NCBI GenBank assembly: GCA_001586965.3
Contig: LUCW03000198.1
Location: forward strand, 95,001-122,605
DNA length: 27,605 nucleotides
From: Sphaeroforma sirkka
Taxonomy: Eukaryota > Opisthokonta > Ichthyosporea > Ichthyophonida
Direction: 5' to 3'
Shown: in pieces, positions 1 through 9,297 of the stretch
Numbering within the stretch: position 1 is the first letter of the stretch
Layout: each line of letters starts with the position of its first letter
The notes under the pieces: model-generated
What the model was told of the DNA's origin: nothing
Databases searched by the model: none
What the model saw: only the letters and a program-made list of their open reading frames with translations
Translations under genes and position numbers: made by a program

Positions 1-1640
1 GACTTATGTGTTTTCAATATCTCAATTTCCTTTTTCAAATCGTGCTAAAGAAGAGATGCCGGGTGAGTGGCCTGCAGCTATTCAAAGTACTGATCTCTCA
101 TACGATTCAGCACATTTTCTTGAATTTGAATCTATTTCTCACGGGCGTTGACTTTTTGGTACCAGAAAACTGTGAAAATATATTTCTATTTGTTGCATGC
201 CATTGAGACTGATGGAATCCATCGTGACGCTTTGAATCTTTTAATGACTCTGGCTTGCTTTAGATTTTTTTTTTAAACATCCATGTCTATATTTGACTTC
301 ACGCCGGATGGATGGTATCTTTACCGAAATAACAGTCAAGTCTCGAGTTTTCCGTACATACTTTAGACCAACATCCTAAACCCTATAACCGTTCGCACAA
401 AAATTTACCATATCAGATATTGGTTTAGAGTCATAGGCTGGCTCATTCACATCGTACATGGCTTTTTGTGGATCTACATCTAAAAGTGTCTCCAGGATAC
501 TAAGTTGTTTTATAAGACTCGCAGTATGCAGATCGTCTTTTGCTCGTCAAAAACTTCTCTCATCTTGTCAGTGGCTATTACCAATGATCCGCCAATAGCT
601 TGTTTGAGAACCAATGCAATATACTGTTCTTGATATCCTAAAACTACATTGGAACAAGTTTTCATTGCCTTGTGTAGATTCGATGCGTTGTCGAGTGTTG
701 CGCTGTGAATGATTGAAGTTTATCATCGTTTTCAACTCTGAACACTGCATTTTTGACTTGTTGAAGAAAAATTTATCACATGTATGTGATCCCACAATCA
801 CCTTCAGCCCCTTAAACACAGATACTCGTATTTGATACACGGATTTCTTTGATTTGTTTGGAACCGTCCAATGTGTTATAGAGCCCAAGTAGCTAACGCC
901 GGTTGTTTCTTTCCATACATCATTTTCAAAAGCTGCAAATGGCACGGTATATCCATGATGAATTGCAAATCACCTTTGTCCGTATTATCATTTGCGATAG
1001 CTATAAGCATAGAGACCATATTGGCGTTCTTTCTCAGAATGACTGTTTACTTCCTCCGAATCCCTGTCTATCGTCTTTTTATTGTTATTCACTATACGCG
1101 TCCATAAACTTTCCAGTGAATGCCATCTTGTTACGTATGAGAAGCATCTTCCGTTAGTGCTCAGGTGAATCCATTATCTCACGTGCCATTTACTTTGAAG
1201 AAACACCTCCTCAGACCTCATTTTTCTCGCACTTGTATAGTCCCTAAACTTCCAATCGAAGTTGACTCTAGAGCACGCCGACGCATAATGTTTGCCACCA
1301 TAATCCTTTTGAGTATCTATAACTATGCCGCTTTTCAGAATTCACTTTCACTTGCATTCATCTGATACGCTTCAATACACCTTTGCGATACAAAGTCAGA
1401 GTAGGCTGGCTTTTCTTTCCTCACTTCTTGCTCGTCATGTATGGGTTGAAGTACTTTATATCTCAGATTATGCCCCTGATATCTGATTAGGCGTAAAGTC
1501 TAGGTCCAAGTTTAGCGCATCTATTATTGTTTCAGTACTCTTTGGAGATTCGAGATGAGGGCCTGGTGACACTATAGTGTCCTGTGTGTCCAACGTCGAT
1601 TGCTATAAATCCAAAGCTCTGCTATCTTCGTGTGATTCTA
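1..1640 (-). other. Unrecognised, possibly decayed coding DNA
   Basis: No gene is recognised here. The minus strand has the longest open frame (568-945, 125 codons), with a hydrophilic translation, but no motif I can name. Between about 60 and 520 the minus strand also reads like decayed protein: an open hydrophilic stretch at about 380-500, then a lysine- and glutamine-rich helical stretch at about 60-200 in another frame, both cut by stops. An A/T homopolymer run near 265-275 lies between the two frames. This could be a dead gene with introns, or an old transposon relic. No start codon, promoter or splice site is certain. Confidence 0.25.
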
Positions 1641-1722
1641 TAGGTAGGCTGAGTGTATTCTAACTGTGATTCCACTAATGGGCTGAGTGTATCGAGTTCT
1701 GGTGAGTCTTTATCCAATTATG

Positions 1723-2640
1723 ATCCTACTGCTGCACTAAGCGTGTCCATGTCTAACTGTGACTATACAGCTAGGCTGAGTGTGTCGAGTTCAGACATAT
1801 TCATACGTGAAGCCATCCGTTCTGTCACAAATTTAGTAGGCCGTCTTTGCCAACTTTATAACGTTGTGACAAAGAAATTCTGGGTGGAGTAAAGCATCTT
1901 ACTCCTGTGACTAAAATTTGTATTTGTATTATGGAGTCATGTGCAAGCCACCAATGGAAATCATATATAAGAGTCTGAGACGCCAATGGGAATCATCTAC
2001 AAGTATTCGAGCATTCAATTAGGATCAGTACACTATTTTATGTAGATGGGGTTTTCCTGACAGAGCTTTTACCCTTGGTCATAAACTATTCATGCTACAA
2101 ATAAGTAGTACAAATACCCTAGCCAACATCATATAATAAATAACTTCTTACTTCTAACTTCTTATAGCTCTCTATTAGATGACTGTTCAACAATTTAATA
2201 TTTCCTATGTAGTACTTCGTGAAAATTTGAAGTTATCAGAAATACTACGACAATTTTTACACCTCCTATTTTCAATTTTTTTAGATGATATGTTTGACAA
2301 GTTTTAAAGTGGATCTTACTGCTGCAATAAGCATGTCTAGATCTGACTGTGACTCTACATCTAGGCTGTGTGTGTCGAGTTCAGACATACTCATATGTGG
2401 AGCCATCCGTTCTGTCATTAATCTATTAGGCCTTCTTTGCCAACATTAAATTTGTGACAGAAGTTCTGGGCGGAGTAAAGAATTTTACGCCGGTGATACG
2501 CCGGTGACTAAATCTTGTATTTGATATTCCTTATGTAGTATTTCGTGAAAATTTGAAATTCTCAGAAAGTACTACGACAACCTTTACACATACTATTTTC
2601 AAATTTTAAATGACATGTTTGGCAGCTTTAAATTCGTGTT
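1723..2640. repeat. Imperfect direct duplication, two ~0.3-kb units
   Basis: The block starting near 1723 (GATCCTACTGCTGCACTAAG) recurs near 2313 (GATCTTACTGCTGCAATAAG). Similarity continues through the GAGTTCAGACATA-CTCAT stretch, the CCATCCGTTCTGTCA stretch and a TAGTA-TTCGTGAAAATTTGAA block, to about 2310 and 2640 respectively. The first unit carries about 270 bp (roughly 1934-2203) that the second lacks. Divergence is moderate, so the duplication is old. Within 1640-1790 a shorter unit of about 45-60 bp (TAACTGTGA ... GGCTGAGTGT) is also repeated about three times. On the minus strand both copies keep a similar SELDT-S-x-V-x-SQ peptide, hinting at a once-coding sequence of unknown function. 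Confidence 0.7.
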
Positions 2641-2805
2641 TTACGTCCATAAATTTGGTTGTTGAATCGAATTCTGTACTACTTATGCAATAAATGAAAA
2701 AGAGGGTCACACCTCTATTTCATTATAGAATTGTGCATTCAATTTCAAGAATTCCTCCACCCTTTTTGGGCGCGCAAAATATCAATCGCAATTATATGGC
2801 ACAAC

Positions 2806-2868
2806 TTAACAATATATATATTACATCAAACGTATACAGTTTTAACTTTATATATATATATAATATTG
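2806..2868. repeat. AT-dinucleotide-rich microsatellite stretch
   Basis: Runs of alternating TA occur at about 2811-2821 and 2851-2864 (TATATATATATATAAT). They lie about 170 bp upstream of the recognisable Harbinger transposase. It is low-complexity DNA; no function is shown. Confidence 0.7.
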
Positions 2869-3027
2869 TACACTCTTGATAGTGTATTAATTCATTCTTA
2901 TAACATGTGTGAGTATGAAGGGTGCGTCGGAACGTGCAATAAATGTAGCGCGTTAGTACATCAACATCGCTTATCACAAATGTTGACAATAACAGCTATG
3001 ATAGTAGATGACATAACCAACAATACA

Positions 3028-4194
3028 CATTGAGTAGTGCAATCACACAGATGTACCACGTACATGGTCCCGGAGGCCGCCATACGAATGTTTAAAGGAG
3101 AGCCTCATAAAGGGTTTAGAGGATTTACAATTTGCCATGAATAGTAAGAATGCTCGATTACATAGGCAATGTTTACGCATGCCGTTAGCGGTATTTGAAA
3201 AAAATGTAGAAGAAGTGAAGGAAGTATATGGGCGTGATAGCAGAGCTAATGTAGGAATACATGAAATTCTATACCAGTATCTAACATTTGCTGGACAAGG
3301 CATAGCGCAAACATACCTTGCACGTACATTAGGTAGGTCAACACAAACCGTCTTCAGCTATATACGTAAAGCTATACACTATATTAACTTAGCGATATAA
3401 TAAAATTACGATACAATGCCTACTGAATCTACAATCTCTCCTCTACAATAAGAACGAATTGCCGCTCTTGACCTTCCTTCTCGTGCGTTGTGGGTGCGTA
3501 GAATGGCACCCGCATACCCAATGCTGTACGTAAAGTAGACTAAGCACGTTAAAGTAAATGAAAAGTCTTTTATAGCCAGATCGTGTTTGCATGTGTCAGT
3601 TGTGATAAAAGATTACAGTTTATATTGTGTGGAGCAGAGGAATACGCTCATGACGGCGCAGTCTACGGCAGAGTGATGCAATCTGCTGGCTGATCTATGC
3701 CTGCAGGTGATTTTTTATGGGATACATGTTTGATACCTATAAGGTATATGACTTTTGTATATCGATATAAATAAATTACTTTTGATAGTTGTATACTCAT
3801 ATATTTATTTATACATTATAAGTACTATTAGGAAAGTGTACATTTGCGGATATGACCTATCAGCTGACGTTAAAAGGTACGAATATCATTTAAACGATTA
3901 CGGGAATGGTTACTACCGGTCGCAGAACTTCAAAGAGCTTTTTAATATGCGGCATAGCTGTCTAAGAAACGCTGCCCAAAGCAGATTCGGCATTAACAAA
4001 AAAAAGATTTTCAGCATTGAAGCATGCCTGCAAACTCAACATGTATAATGAAACGCAGGCAAGTTTCTTCTACTCTGTATCTGCCGTCGTCCAAGTTTAT
4101 CCGCGCACACGATCCAAAAGAAGTAATGATTGGAGTGACGATAGCGATAGTGAAGTTGATGGCCAATGTTTGGATATATATTTAGAAATATGAA
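3028..4194 (+). pseudogene. PIF/Harbinger transposase relic (DDE_Tnp_4 type), broken
   Basis: This is a degraded transposase gene of a PIF/Harbinger DNA transposon. Blocks appear in family order. First is an N-terminal helix-turn-helix region at about 3137-3397 (LHRQCLRMPLAVFEK ... GIAQTYLARTLGRSTQTVFSYI). At 3489-3516 is a remnant of the first catalytic block; the usual G-A-I-D-G-T-H-I-P reads G-A-stop-N-G-T-R-I-P, so the first Asp is lost. At 3579-3690 is the second block, with Y-A-H-D-G. A GDFLWDTC stretch near 3710 resembles the family's D-A-G-Y-P block. At 3930-3990 is ELFNMRHSCLRN, the likely third acidic block, and KFIRAHDPKE near 4096-4125 resembles the LHNFIR tail. The blocks sit in different frames with several stops and an AT-rich interruption near 3770-3830. 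The length (about 390 codons) fits the family. The gene is dead and its ends and terminal repeats are not identified. Confidence 0.8.
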
Positions 4195-4238
4195 AAGGAA
4201 AACAATTCGCAAACAATATACTATACTCGTCAACATAT

Positions 4239-4548
4239 TTGTTATCTGTGATTGTGTATACATCTGTTCCTTCTAAGGGTGGTTATTTTCGGTACAGCTT
4301 CTCCTCATTCTTCTCTTTCCATGCTTTGATTTGTTTGCAGGCCGGCGTGGTTTTGGTCCACCACTTTTATCGGCAAGAGTTAGATTCACCTGGATATTCA
4401 AAGCATAGATGGGAGACAGCTGTTTGTGCGTGGTATTCATCCATCGTTGTGCATATTTTCGCCGTATGATTTACTGATGGTTTATCTTTAATTTGATCTT
4501 GTTAGTAGAAGCCCTGCGTGGATACGAATAACATATATAGTATCAGTA
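4239..4548. other. No gene recognised
   Basis: A 76-codon open frame on the plus strand (4239-4469) has no recognisable motif or family. On the minus strand a lysine-rich peptide (KAWKEKNEEKLYRK) is visible but short and bounded by stops. This may be flanking DNA of the Harbinger element or part of its lost second protein; nothing in the sequence decides it. Confidence 0.3.
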
Positions 4549-4580
4549 TCAAATAAAACAGATGTAAATTTGTTTCAATA

Positions 4581-4937
4581 GTATATACATCAACAATTTA
4601 CAAATAAGAGTCCAGAATATTACCAGCATTTGATGAGGTCTCTGAACGCGGTGAATCTGTTGAATGATTTTTGGTCCATCGATTTCTCCGTATATCTGAG
4701 ATTTCGTGTAGTATGAATGTAGTATGAACCTTCTGATTGCGCTTTTTTTGGCTCGCCTTTTGGAATGGATCGTCAATCATTCAATGTATTCACCGCGCTC
4801 GGAGGCCTCATTAAATGTTGGCAATATTCTGGACTCTTATTTGTAAAGTATATACATCAACAATTGACAAGTAAGATTCCAGAATATTTCTAACATTTGA
4901 TGAGGTCTCTGAGCGTGGTGAATCTGTTGAATGATTG
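4581..4937 (-). repeat. Three partial copies (+, -, +) of one ~70-90 bp gene-tail repeat
   Basis: Copy 1 is 4581-4669. Copy 2, about 4775-4847, is its reverse complement. Copy 3, 4848-4937, is direct again; 4670-4760 and 4938-5025 extend the direct pair. In one minus-strand frame copies 1 and 3 share a peptide, NHSTDSPRSETSSN, followed by GNIL-D-SYL or a close variant. Copy 2 carries N-H-S-x-x-S-P-R-S-E-x-S and the same ending in the opposite orientation. Differences between copies 1 and 3 fall mostly at third positions of this frame (CCG/CCA, CGT/CGC, TAT/TAC), so this is probably the true reading frame. Copies 1 and 2 both end SYL followed by TAA. It looks like the C-terminus of an unknown repeated gene, rearranged by duplication and inversion. 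Confidence 0.6.
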
Positions 4938-5429
4938 CCGGTTCATCGATTTCTCCGCATATCTAAGATTTCGTTTAGTATGAACCTTCCTATTGCACTT
5001 TTTTGTTTACTCGTCTTTGGCTGTACTACATCTTCCGGAAGCTCTCTACGGCCATCCCCGAAAGGGGAAGTAGGATATTATGTGCACGTATCTAGTTGTA
5101 TGTTGTATTTAGTATCTATCTACTTCACTTCTAGAAACTGATGAATCTGTATTTGATTCTATTTCATTGTCCATAGTTAGTCGTATGTTGTAAGTTCCCC
5201 TTGTGTGCTATTATGACGTCTGCATTCCAATCTTTCTCATAGAAATTGATACATTCTTGTTCGAAATCGTCAATAAACACTTCATCAATAGTGTATTCTA
5301 AGTTGTACGAAGCCAAAATAGTCCGTTATTATGAATTCGCTTTGAACAATGAACGCATTTCCTATTTCATGATGTGTTGATGGTGAGGCTACCGATAAAA
5401 ACATTCTAAACATAGTCCATTCCTCAACT

Positions 5430-5669
5430 TGTGGTCGAAATACACTAGGTAGAGTTAAACTTAGGTTTATTAGAGTGTAATAGAGTTTACTATAGTTTAT
5501 CAGAATGATCCGATGAACTTAGTTCTGTTGATTATTAGAATCAGCACATGACTCATGACTCATATTTAGAGGAGTCATGATTTTTACGATTACTAATAAA
5601 AGAACAACGTCTCCCTCTCTATTGAGGGAGATCGTTGAGATACAGTCATCCTAAGTGTATACTTACTAA
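5430..5669 (+). mobile_element. Divergent solo LTR, same family as the LTR at 16747-16992
   Basis: It starts TGTGGTCGAAATACAC and ends near GTATACTTACTA, matching the start and end of the LTR at 16747-16992 in the same orientation. Similarity is patchy between the ends. Shared landmarks are a TTATCAGAATGATC stretch, a TGACTCAT-rich palindrome, ATTACTAATAAA, and a CAACGTCTCCCTC ... GAGGGAGATCGTTG hairpin. No internal region or clear target-site duplication is seen. It is clearly older than the other copies and lies within the exon of the broken minus-strand gene. Confidence 0.75.
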
Positions 5670-5721
5670 AAACTGAGGTTTTGCCAGGATCCAAATGTGT
5701 TGCCTGCTTGTATGTTGGAGC

Positions 5722-5844
5722 CTGTAAGTTTAGTGAATAAAAAATAAATTAAAATATGACACACAATAGTATTAAATACATATAAATTAGAACATGTGAA
5801 TATATATGAAGCAATTAGTTTTATATATAGCACACAGCATATAC
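5722..5844 (-). other. Spliceosomal intron in the broken gene
   Basis: On the minus strand this 123-bp, AT-rich segment begins GTATATG and ends CACTAAACTTACAG, with a branch-point-like CTAAAC a few bases from the acceptor. The flanking sequence is in the same phase on both sides. The good splice signals and kept phase make this the best intron call in the window. Confidence 0.6.
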
Positions 5845-6244
5845 CTTAATGATTACTGCTGGCTGCATAACGCGAATGACTTCCTGTATACTCTCCCGCA
5901 ACCCACGTTGGACCGCTTACATACTATTGGGTAAAGCTGACTGGAGAGATTCACCCACGCTTTTTGGAAGTCGATCTGCATGTGCGCGACCTGGGTTCTG
6001 ATCCCTGTTCAGTTTATTTACTTTTTAAATCTTCATCTTCTCTCTCTCGGGTATTTTATTTACATAGGAGAACGGCGAGCGCGCTTGATGGGTCCACGTG
6101 CATCCATCGTTCTCTTCTTCGCCATCATCGGACACATCCATAGGAGTTGGCACAGTGTTCCCTGGATTGCACTGAAAATGATTCAACGATAAGTTTAATA
6201 TCACTCGCGGCAGGCATGTGTTTGGTTTTAGCACTCGTTAGCAA

Positions 6245-6360
6245 TACAGATAAGATATCTGTGATGCTAAACAGTGTTAAAATCCAACGGACTCGACGCA
6301 TGCCTGCCTCTCATAAAATGCAGGCAGGATTTAGCGAGCTAGACTATACAATTAGATAAA
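6245..6360 (+). pseudogene. Possible Harbinger transposase C-terminal scrap
   Basis: The segment CGCATGCCTGCCTCTCATAA, followed by ATGCAGGCAGGATT, resembles the C-terminal part of the first Harbinger relic (GCATGCCTGC ... ACGCAGGCAAG near 4022-4060). The peptide TRRMPASHKMQA fits the family's M-P-x-x-x-x-x-Q-A spacing and is followed by a Y-T-I-R that could be the remnant of L-H-N-F-I-R. The match is short and I am not sure of it. The CCTGCC...GGCAGG inverted repeat inside it could also be coincidental. Confidence 0.3.
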
Positions 6361-6566
6361 CAGTATCGATTTAAAATCATTCTACAACTAAATAAAGATG
6401 AAACAAGCATTATAAATACAATATATTTTTTTCTCGATATGATTTACAATTTGACAATCGTATGTTTTATTGGGTCTGCTAGTGCTGACTCTCACTTGGA
6501 CGCAAATTCTAACACATTGGTAGCGATGCCTGTGCAATTGTAGCGATCGCACCCCCGAGGTGAACG

Positions 6567-6948
6567 TTGGAATATGTGATTTCGCTGGCAAGCAAAAAGG
6601 TCTCGAATGGCGAAATCGCGGTAAAAGGGGTCTTGCACCAAAAGACCTTGTATCTGGCGCAGGAATTCCTGGTATCATGCCACATGAGAGATAAGGACGT
6701 TGACGAAATGAAGCGGATACCGCCGAGAAGGACAGGTACAGTTGGCAACATGAGCAGCTCGAATCAAATTCGATACTGAACATGACTATCAGGTCAAGTT
6801 TGTTGATGATGGACCAAAAACGACTTTAGAGCACAATAACCGCATACAACAGATATTATAGAGGTATTGTATGAGTGAGGCCGCAAAACAGCCTTTACGG
6901 CCAGGCCAACTGCCACTGTACATGGACGAAATTCTTAAATTGAACTAG
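6567..6948 (+). pseudogene. Decayed coding stretch with a Tudor/SH3-like piece
   Basis: Two adjacent plus-strand frames look coding. The first (6567-6779) ends IPPRRTGTVGN. The second (about 6770-6948) reads DTEHDYQVKFVDDGPKTTLE, then a tail LPLYMDEILKLN. The order R-R-T-G-T-V then Y-x-V-K-F-x-D-D-G is what Tudor/SH3-like barrel strands look like in many chromatin and transposon proteins. A frame change lies between the two pieces and one in-frame TAG sits in the tail. This may be a remnant of a DNA-transposon accessory protein or a host chromatin protein. The assignment rests on a short pattern only. Confidence 0.35.
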
Positions 6949-6959
6949 GGGACATGAAG

Positions 6960-7222
6960 TGCTATCACGCCCATATACTACCTTCACTTCCTCTACTATT
7001 TTTTTTGAATACCACTAACGGCATGCGTAAACATTGCCTATGCAATCGAACATTCTTACTATTCATAATAAATTCTTCTAAACCCCTTATATGGCTCTCA
7101 TTATAAACATTCGTACGGTGGCCTCCGGGACCATGTACGTGGTACATCAGTGTGATTGCACTACTCAATGTGTAAAGCTTGTTGGTATACTCTTTAAGGT
7201 GTTGAACAGAATCACAACACAA
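6960..7222 (-). pseudogene. Truncated second Harbinger transposase copy (N-terminus)
   Basis: On the minus strand this copy matches the N-terminal part of the transposase at 3028-3245: TLSSAIT-MYHVHGPGG, N-S-K-N-x-R-L, and HRQCLRMPL-VF. It preserves the frame upstream of the HTH better than the first copy (THVRTNV-type stretch followed by YNESHIRGLEE). It stops matching just after the YGRDS-equivalent codons, so the HTH core and all catalytic blocks are absent. Orientation is opposite to the first copy, with 2.8 kb between them. Confidence 0.75.
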
Positions 7223-7260
7223 TACCTTAATGTACTAAAAGCATAAGCATACCACTATGA

Positions 7261-7803
7261 TTGTCTGTAACATACGAGTATACAGGGTCCTTGGCGAAGT
7301 ATGCAGCGCAACCAGTGGGCAACAAACAACAGGGAGTCAAAGTTCATACCGGTTTCAGTGACACAATGGGTTCTACGACACAGAATGGTTTATACACGTT
7401 TCAGGTCAACCAACTGGCGATTAGACATCGCCGTGATCTCGAGGCCGACATCGAACGATTGTATCAACCACAGGATCAGGACTAATACAACAGAGTCATC
7501 ACAAACCGATTCCACAACGATGGATCGCAACGGAGGATCGCACAACATGCACTAGGGGATATACGGCACGATAGGACAACGAATACATAAGTGAAGAACA
7601 AACACCAACAAAAGGCGAACATACAGAAAGTACACGCCAAAATGCAGTACAGAGTGAGTATACAAGGAGATTGCAAAGCAATATCAATAAAGACTGAAGA
7701 CTACTATTGTTTTGGTCTGTGGGGTTTGCTTTTGTCTAAGTTGTTCTCCGCTCGGCCCAATCTTGTGAATTCATGGGCTGTAAAACCGACTAAATTTATT
7801 TAA
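7261..7803 (+). pseudogene. Unrecognised hydrophilic coding-like stretch
   Basis: An open frame from 7261 to 7485 encodes a glutamine- and arginine-rich peptide (NQLAIRHRRDLEADIERLYQ). The same frame continues past it to 7803, interrupted only by TAA codons and never by TGA, and stays hydrophilic (NKHQQKANIQKVHAKMQYRV). No family is recognised. It may be an exon of a dead gene; a possible acceptor (TATACAG) lies near 7280. Intergenic chance cannot be excluded. Confidence 0.35.
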
Positions 7804-7804
7804 T

Positions 7805-8360
7805 TGTTTTGAATGTTTGGTCGCGTTTGGTTTCAAATTGAACTCGTGTAAGCATCTCGTGTTTTGGCCTGCAACTTACAGCAAAACTGTCGCAAACTCG
7901 TAACTCATCTCTGTTTTTCTTCCGGGTTTGGTTTTGCAACTCGTTTTGAACCGCGAAACCCTCCAAGAAAAACTCTTCGCCCAAAAAGGTAAAACTCCCT
8001 GCTAAAGTTTGTTCAATTCCCAAACTCGCGCGAAACTTTTCAAACAATTTGGTAACTGTACATTTCTTTTGTCGAGAATAGCTCGGCCAGCCCTAGCTAA
8101 AATAAAGTCCGTCGTGCCTGGCACTGCAAGATATATATATAGAGAAAATGCCATAAATGTGTATGGCCTACATGTGAAAGGCACTAAATGTACATATACT
8201 TCCAAGTTTCAAAACTCGCTGCAAAATCAACCCCTCAAAAACAAAAGACTCGTTGAGTAACTCGCTTTTACTCAGTTTTGAAACTTGTTCCAGGCCAAAA
8301 ACATCGTTGCAAAAATTTCAAAACTAGAGCAAAACTTTTCGACCAATTTTGCACACCGAA
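7805..8360. repeat. Region of scattered CAAAACTCG-type motifs, possible foldback/MITE
   Basis: Short related words (CAAACTCG, CAACTCG, AAAACTCG, and GGTTTTG or AGTTTTG on the other strand) recur about ten or more times. The two edges are weakly inverted: TTTGGTCGCGTTTGGTTT near 7816 against the complement of AAAACTTTTCGACCAATTTT near 8330. No long open frame fits the region. This is the look of a foldback element or MITE with subterminal repeats, but no perfect terminal repeats or target duplication were found. Confidence 0.35.
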
Positions 8361-8870
8361 GTACATTCATACAAAAAGCTGTCTGCGCACCTTTATATTG
8401 CTAAGAGCTTATACACAGAACTACAGCTGTATATAGTTGTACTGCATGCGGTGACATGAGACAATCTAAACATAGCACACTAATCTATAAATTGTACAAC
8501 GCCCAATAAAATACTGCTGAGATCTCTCATTTTTATCTTCTTGCTTGCCACCTTCTACGAACCGTGTCTTCAGTTCATATTCTCGGCTATAAGCGTAGCT
8601 GAGGATACACAAGTATGACCTGTGCTTGAATCAAATGTGAGTATGTTTCCGGGATTGAGATACTTCAATACGGGGATTGCTCTGTGTTCGATCTGCAAGG
8701 CTGCATCTTTACCTGTAAATCAGTCATTCTATTCATTGTCCGCAGCAAATACAGCTGCCGAACCTCCACCACTACCTGGGGCACTATACGCAGCTGGTAC
8801 CTTGCCTCCTATTGAATACCTTTATGTCTATGTTCTCTACACGAGTCAGCATAAATCTACCTCGGTCTGA
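8361..8870 (+). other. Mostly non-coding; one short unrecognised open frame
   Basis: Nothing is seen in 8361-8620. An 82-codon plus-strand frame (8622-8870) has an alanine/proline-rich middle (NTAAEPPPLPGALYAAGTLP) that could be real coding sequence. It has no recognised domain, no clear start context and no splice sites that I trust. Confidence 0.25.
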
Positions 8871-9096
8871 GGATAAGTATTCTGAAACTACAAGTGATGT
8901 TCCCTGCCCTTTGGTAGCAGTGTAGCTTCACACTCACGAGCCTATGAATATACTACACCATCCTATGTTTACAGAGGACACAAAGTTAATGAAGATCAAT
9001 TCTAGCTTGTGGACAGCTGCCAATCGTGCCACAGTTTCAGGATACAACAAAATTCTTATCTTTGTAGCTGCGCAACTATCTCCGATCGGAGCGTGA

Positions 9097-9297
9097 AGTG
9101 ATTATTTGTCCGATGAACAACTTGAGAGTGCAGAAGACGATGCCAAGCACCTCGAGCTTGAAGGTGAGAAAAGAGATTTAATTGTTGAGCCTCGTGAGGA
9201 GCAAGGTGGAGAAATAGATGAAGTTCAAGAACCAATCGTTAAAAGGGCTCAAGCTGTCAGACCAGTTGCAGCAATGCTAGACACGATCTTGTCTTAA
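9097..9297 (+). CDS. Acidic, coiled-coil-like open frame, fragment of unknown gene
   Basis: After a TGA at about 9094 the frame is open to a TAA at about 9295. It encodes a strongly acidic, helix-forming peptide (DEQLESAEDDAKHLELEGEK, then EEQGGEIDEVQ) followed by a basic-hydrophobic part (KRAQAVRPVAAMLDTILS). The same frame goes on after the TAA with another helix-like stretch (VNVSIHDILIRMGM). There is no methionine near the 5' end, so it would be an internal exon or a fragment. No family is recognised. Confidence 0.35.
   Translation, partial: SDYLSDEQLESAEDDAKHLELEGEKRDLIVEPREEQGGEIDEVQEPIVKRAQAVRPVAAMLDTILS

Larger units (their letters stand above)
5164..6171 (-). pseudogene. Broken intron-containing gene of unknown function, interrupted by an LTR
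   Basis: Read on the minus strand, an exon runs from 6171 to 5845. It is preceded by a good acceptor (ATTTTCAG) and followed by a donor (AAG/GTATATG). The product is hydrophilic, with an acidic patch (DVSDDGEEENDG) and a likely helix (VQRGLRESIQEVIRVMQ). The same frame is kept through two in-frame TAA codons. After the intron the frame continues in phase (APTYKQATHLDPGKTSVF) to about 5670, where a divergent LTR begins. Beyond the LTR, 5429-5164 again looks coding (EEWTMFRMFLSVASPSTHHE, then VFIDDFEQECINFYEKDWNA in a shifted frame) and ends at a TGA near 5164. I recognise no family. It is either a dead host gene or an unknown transposon gene. Upstream exons are not identified. Confidence 0.5.

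Noticed and set aside
2731-3033. 100-codon plus-strand frame with NKCSALVHQHRLSQML upstream of the Harbinger HTH
   Set aside because: Its frame does not join the transposase, it begins in an AT microsatellite, and the truncated second Harbinger copy does not support it as the N-terminus.
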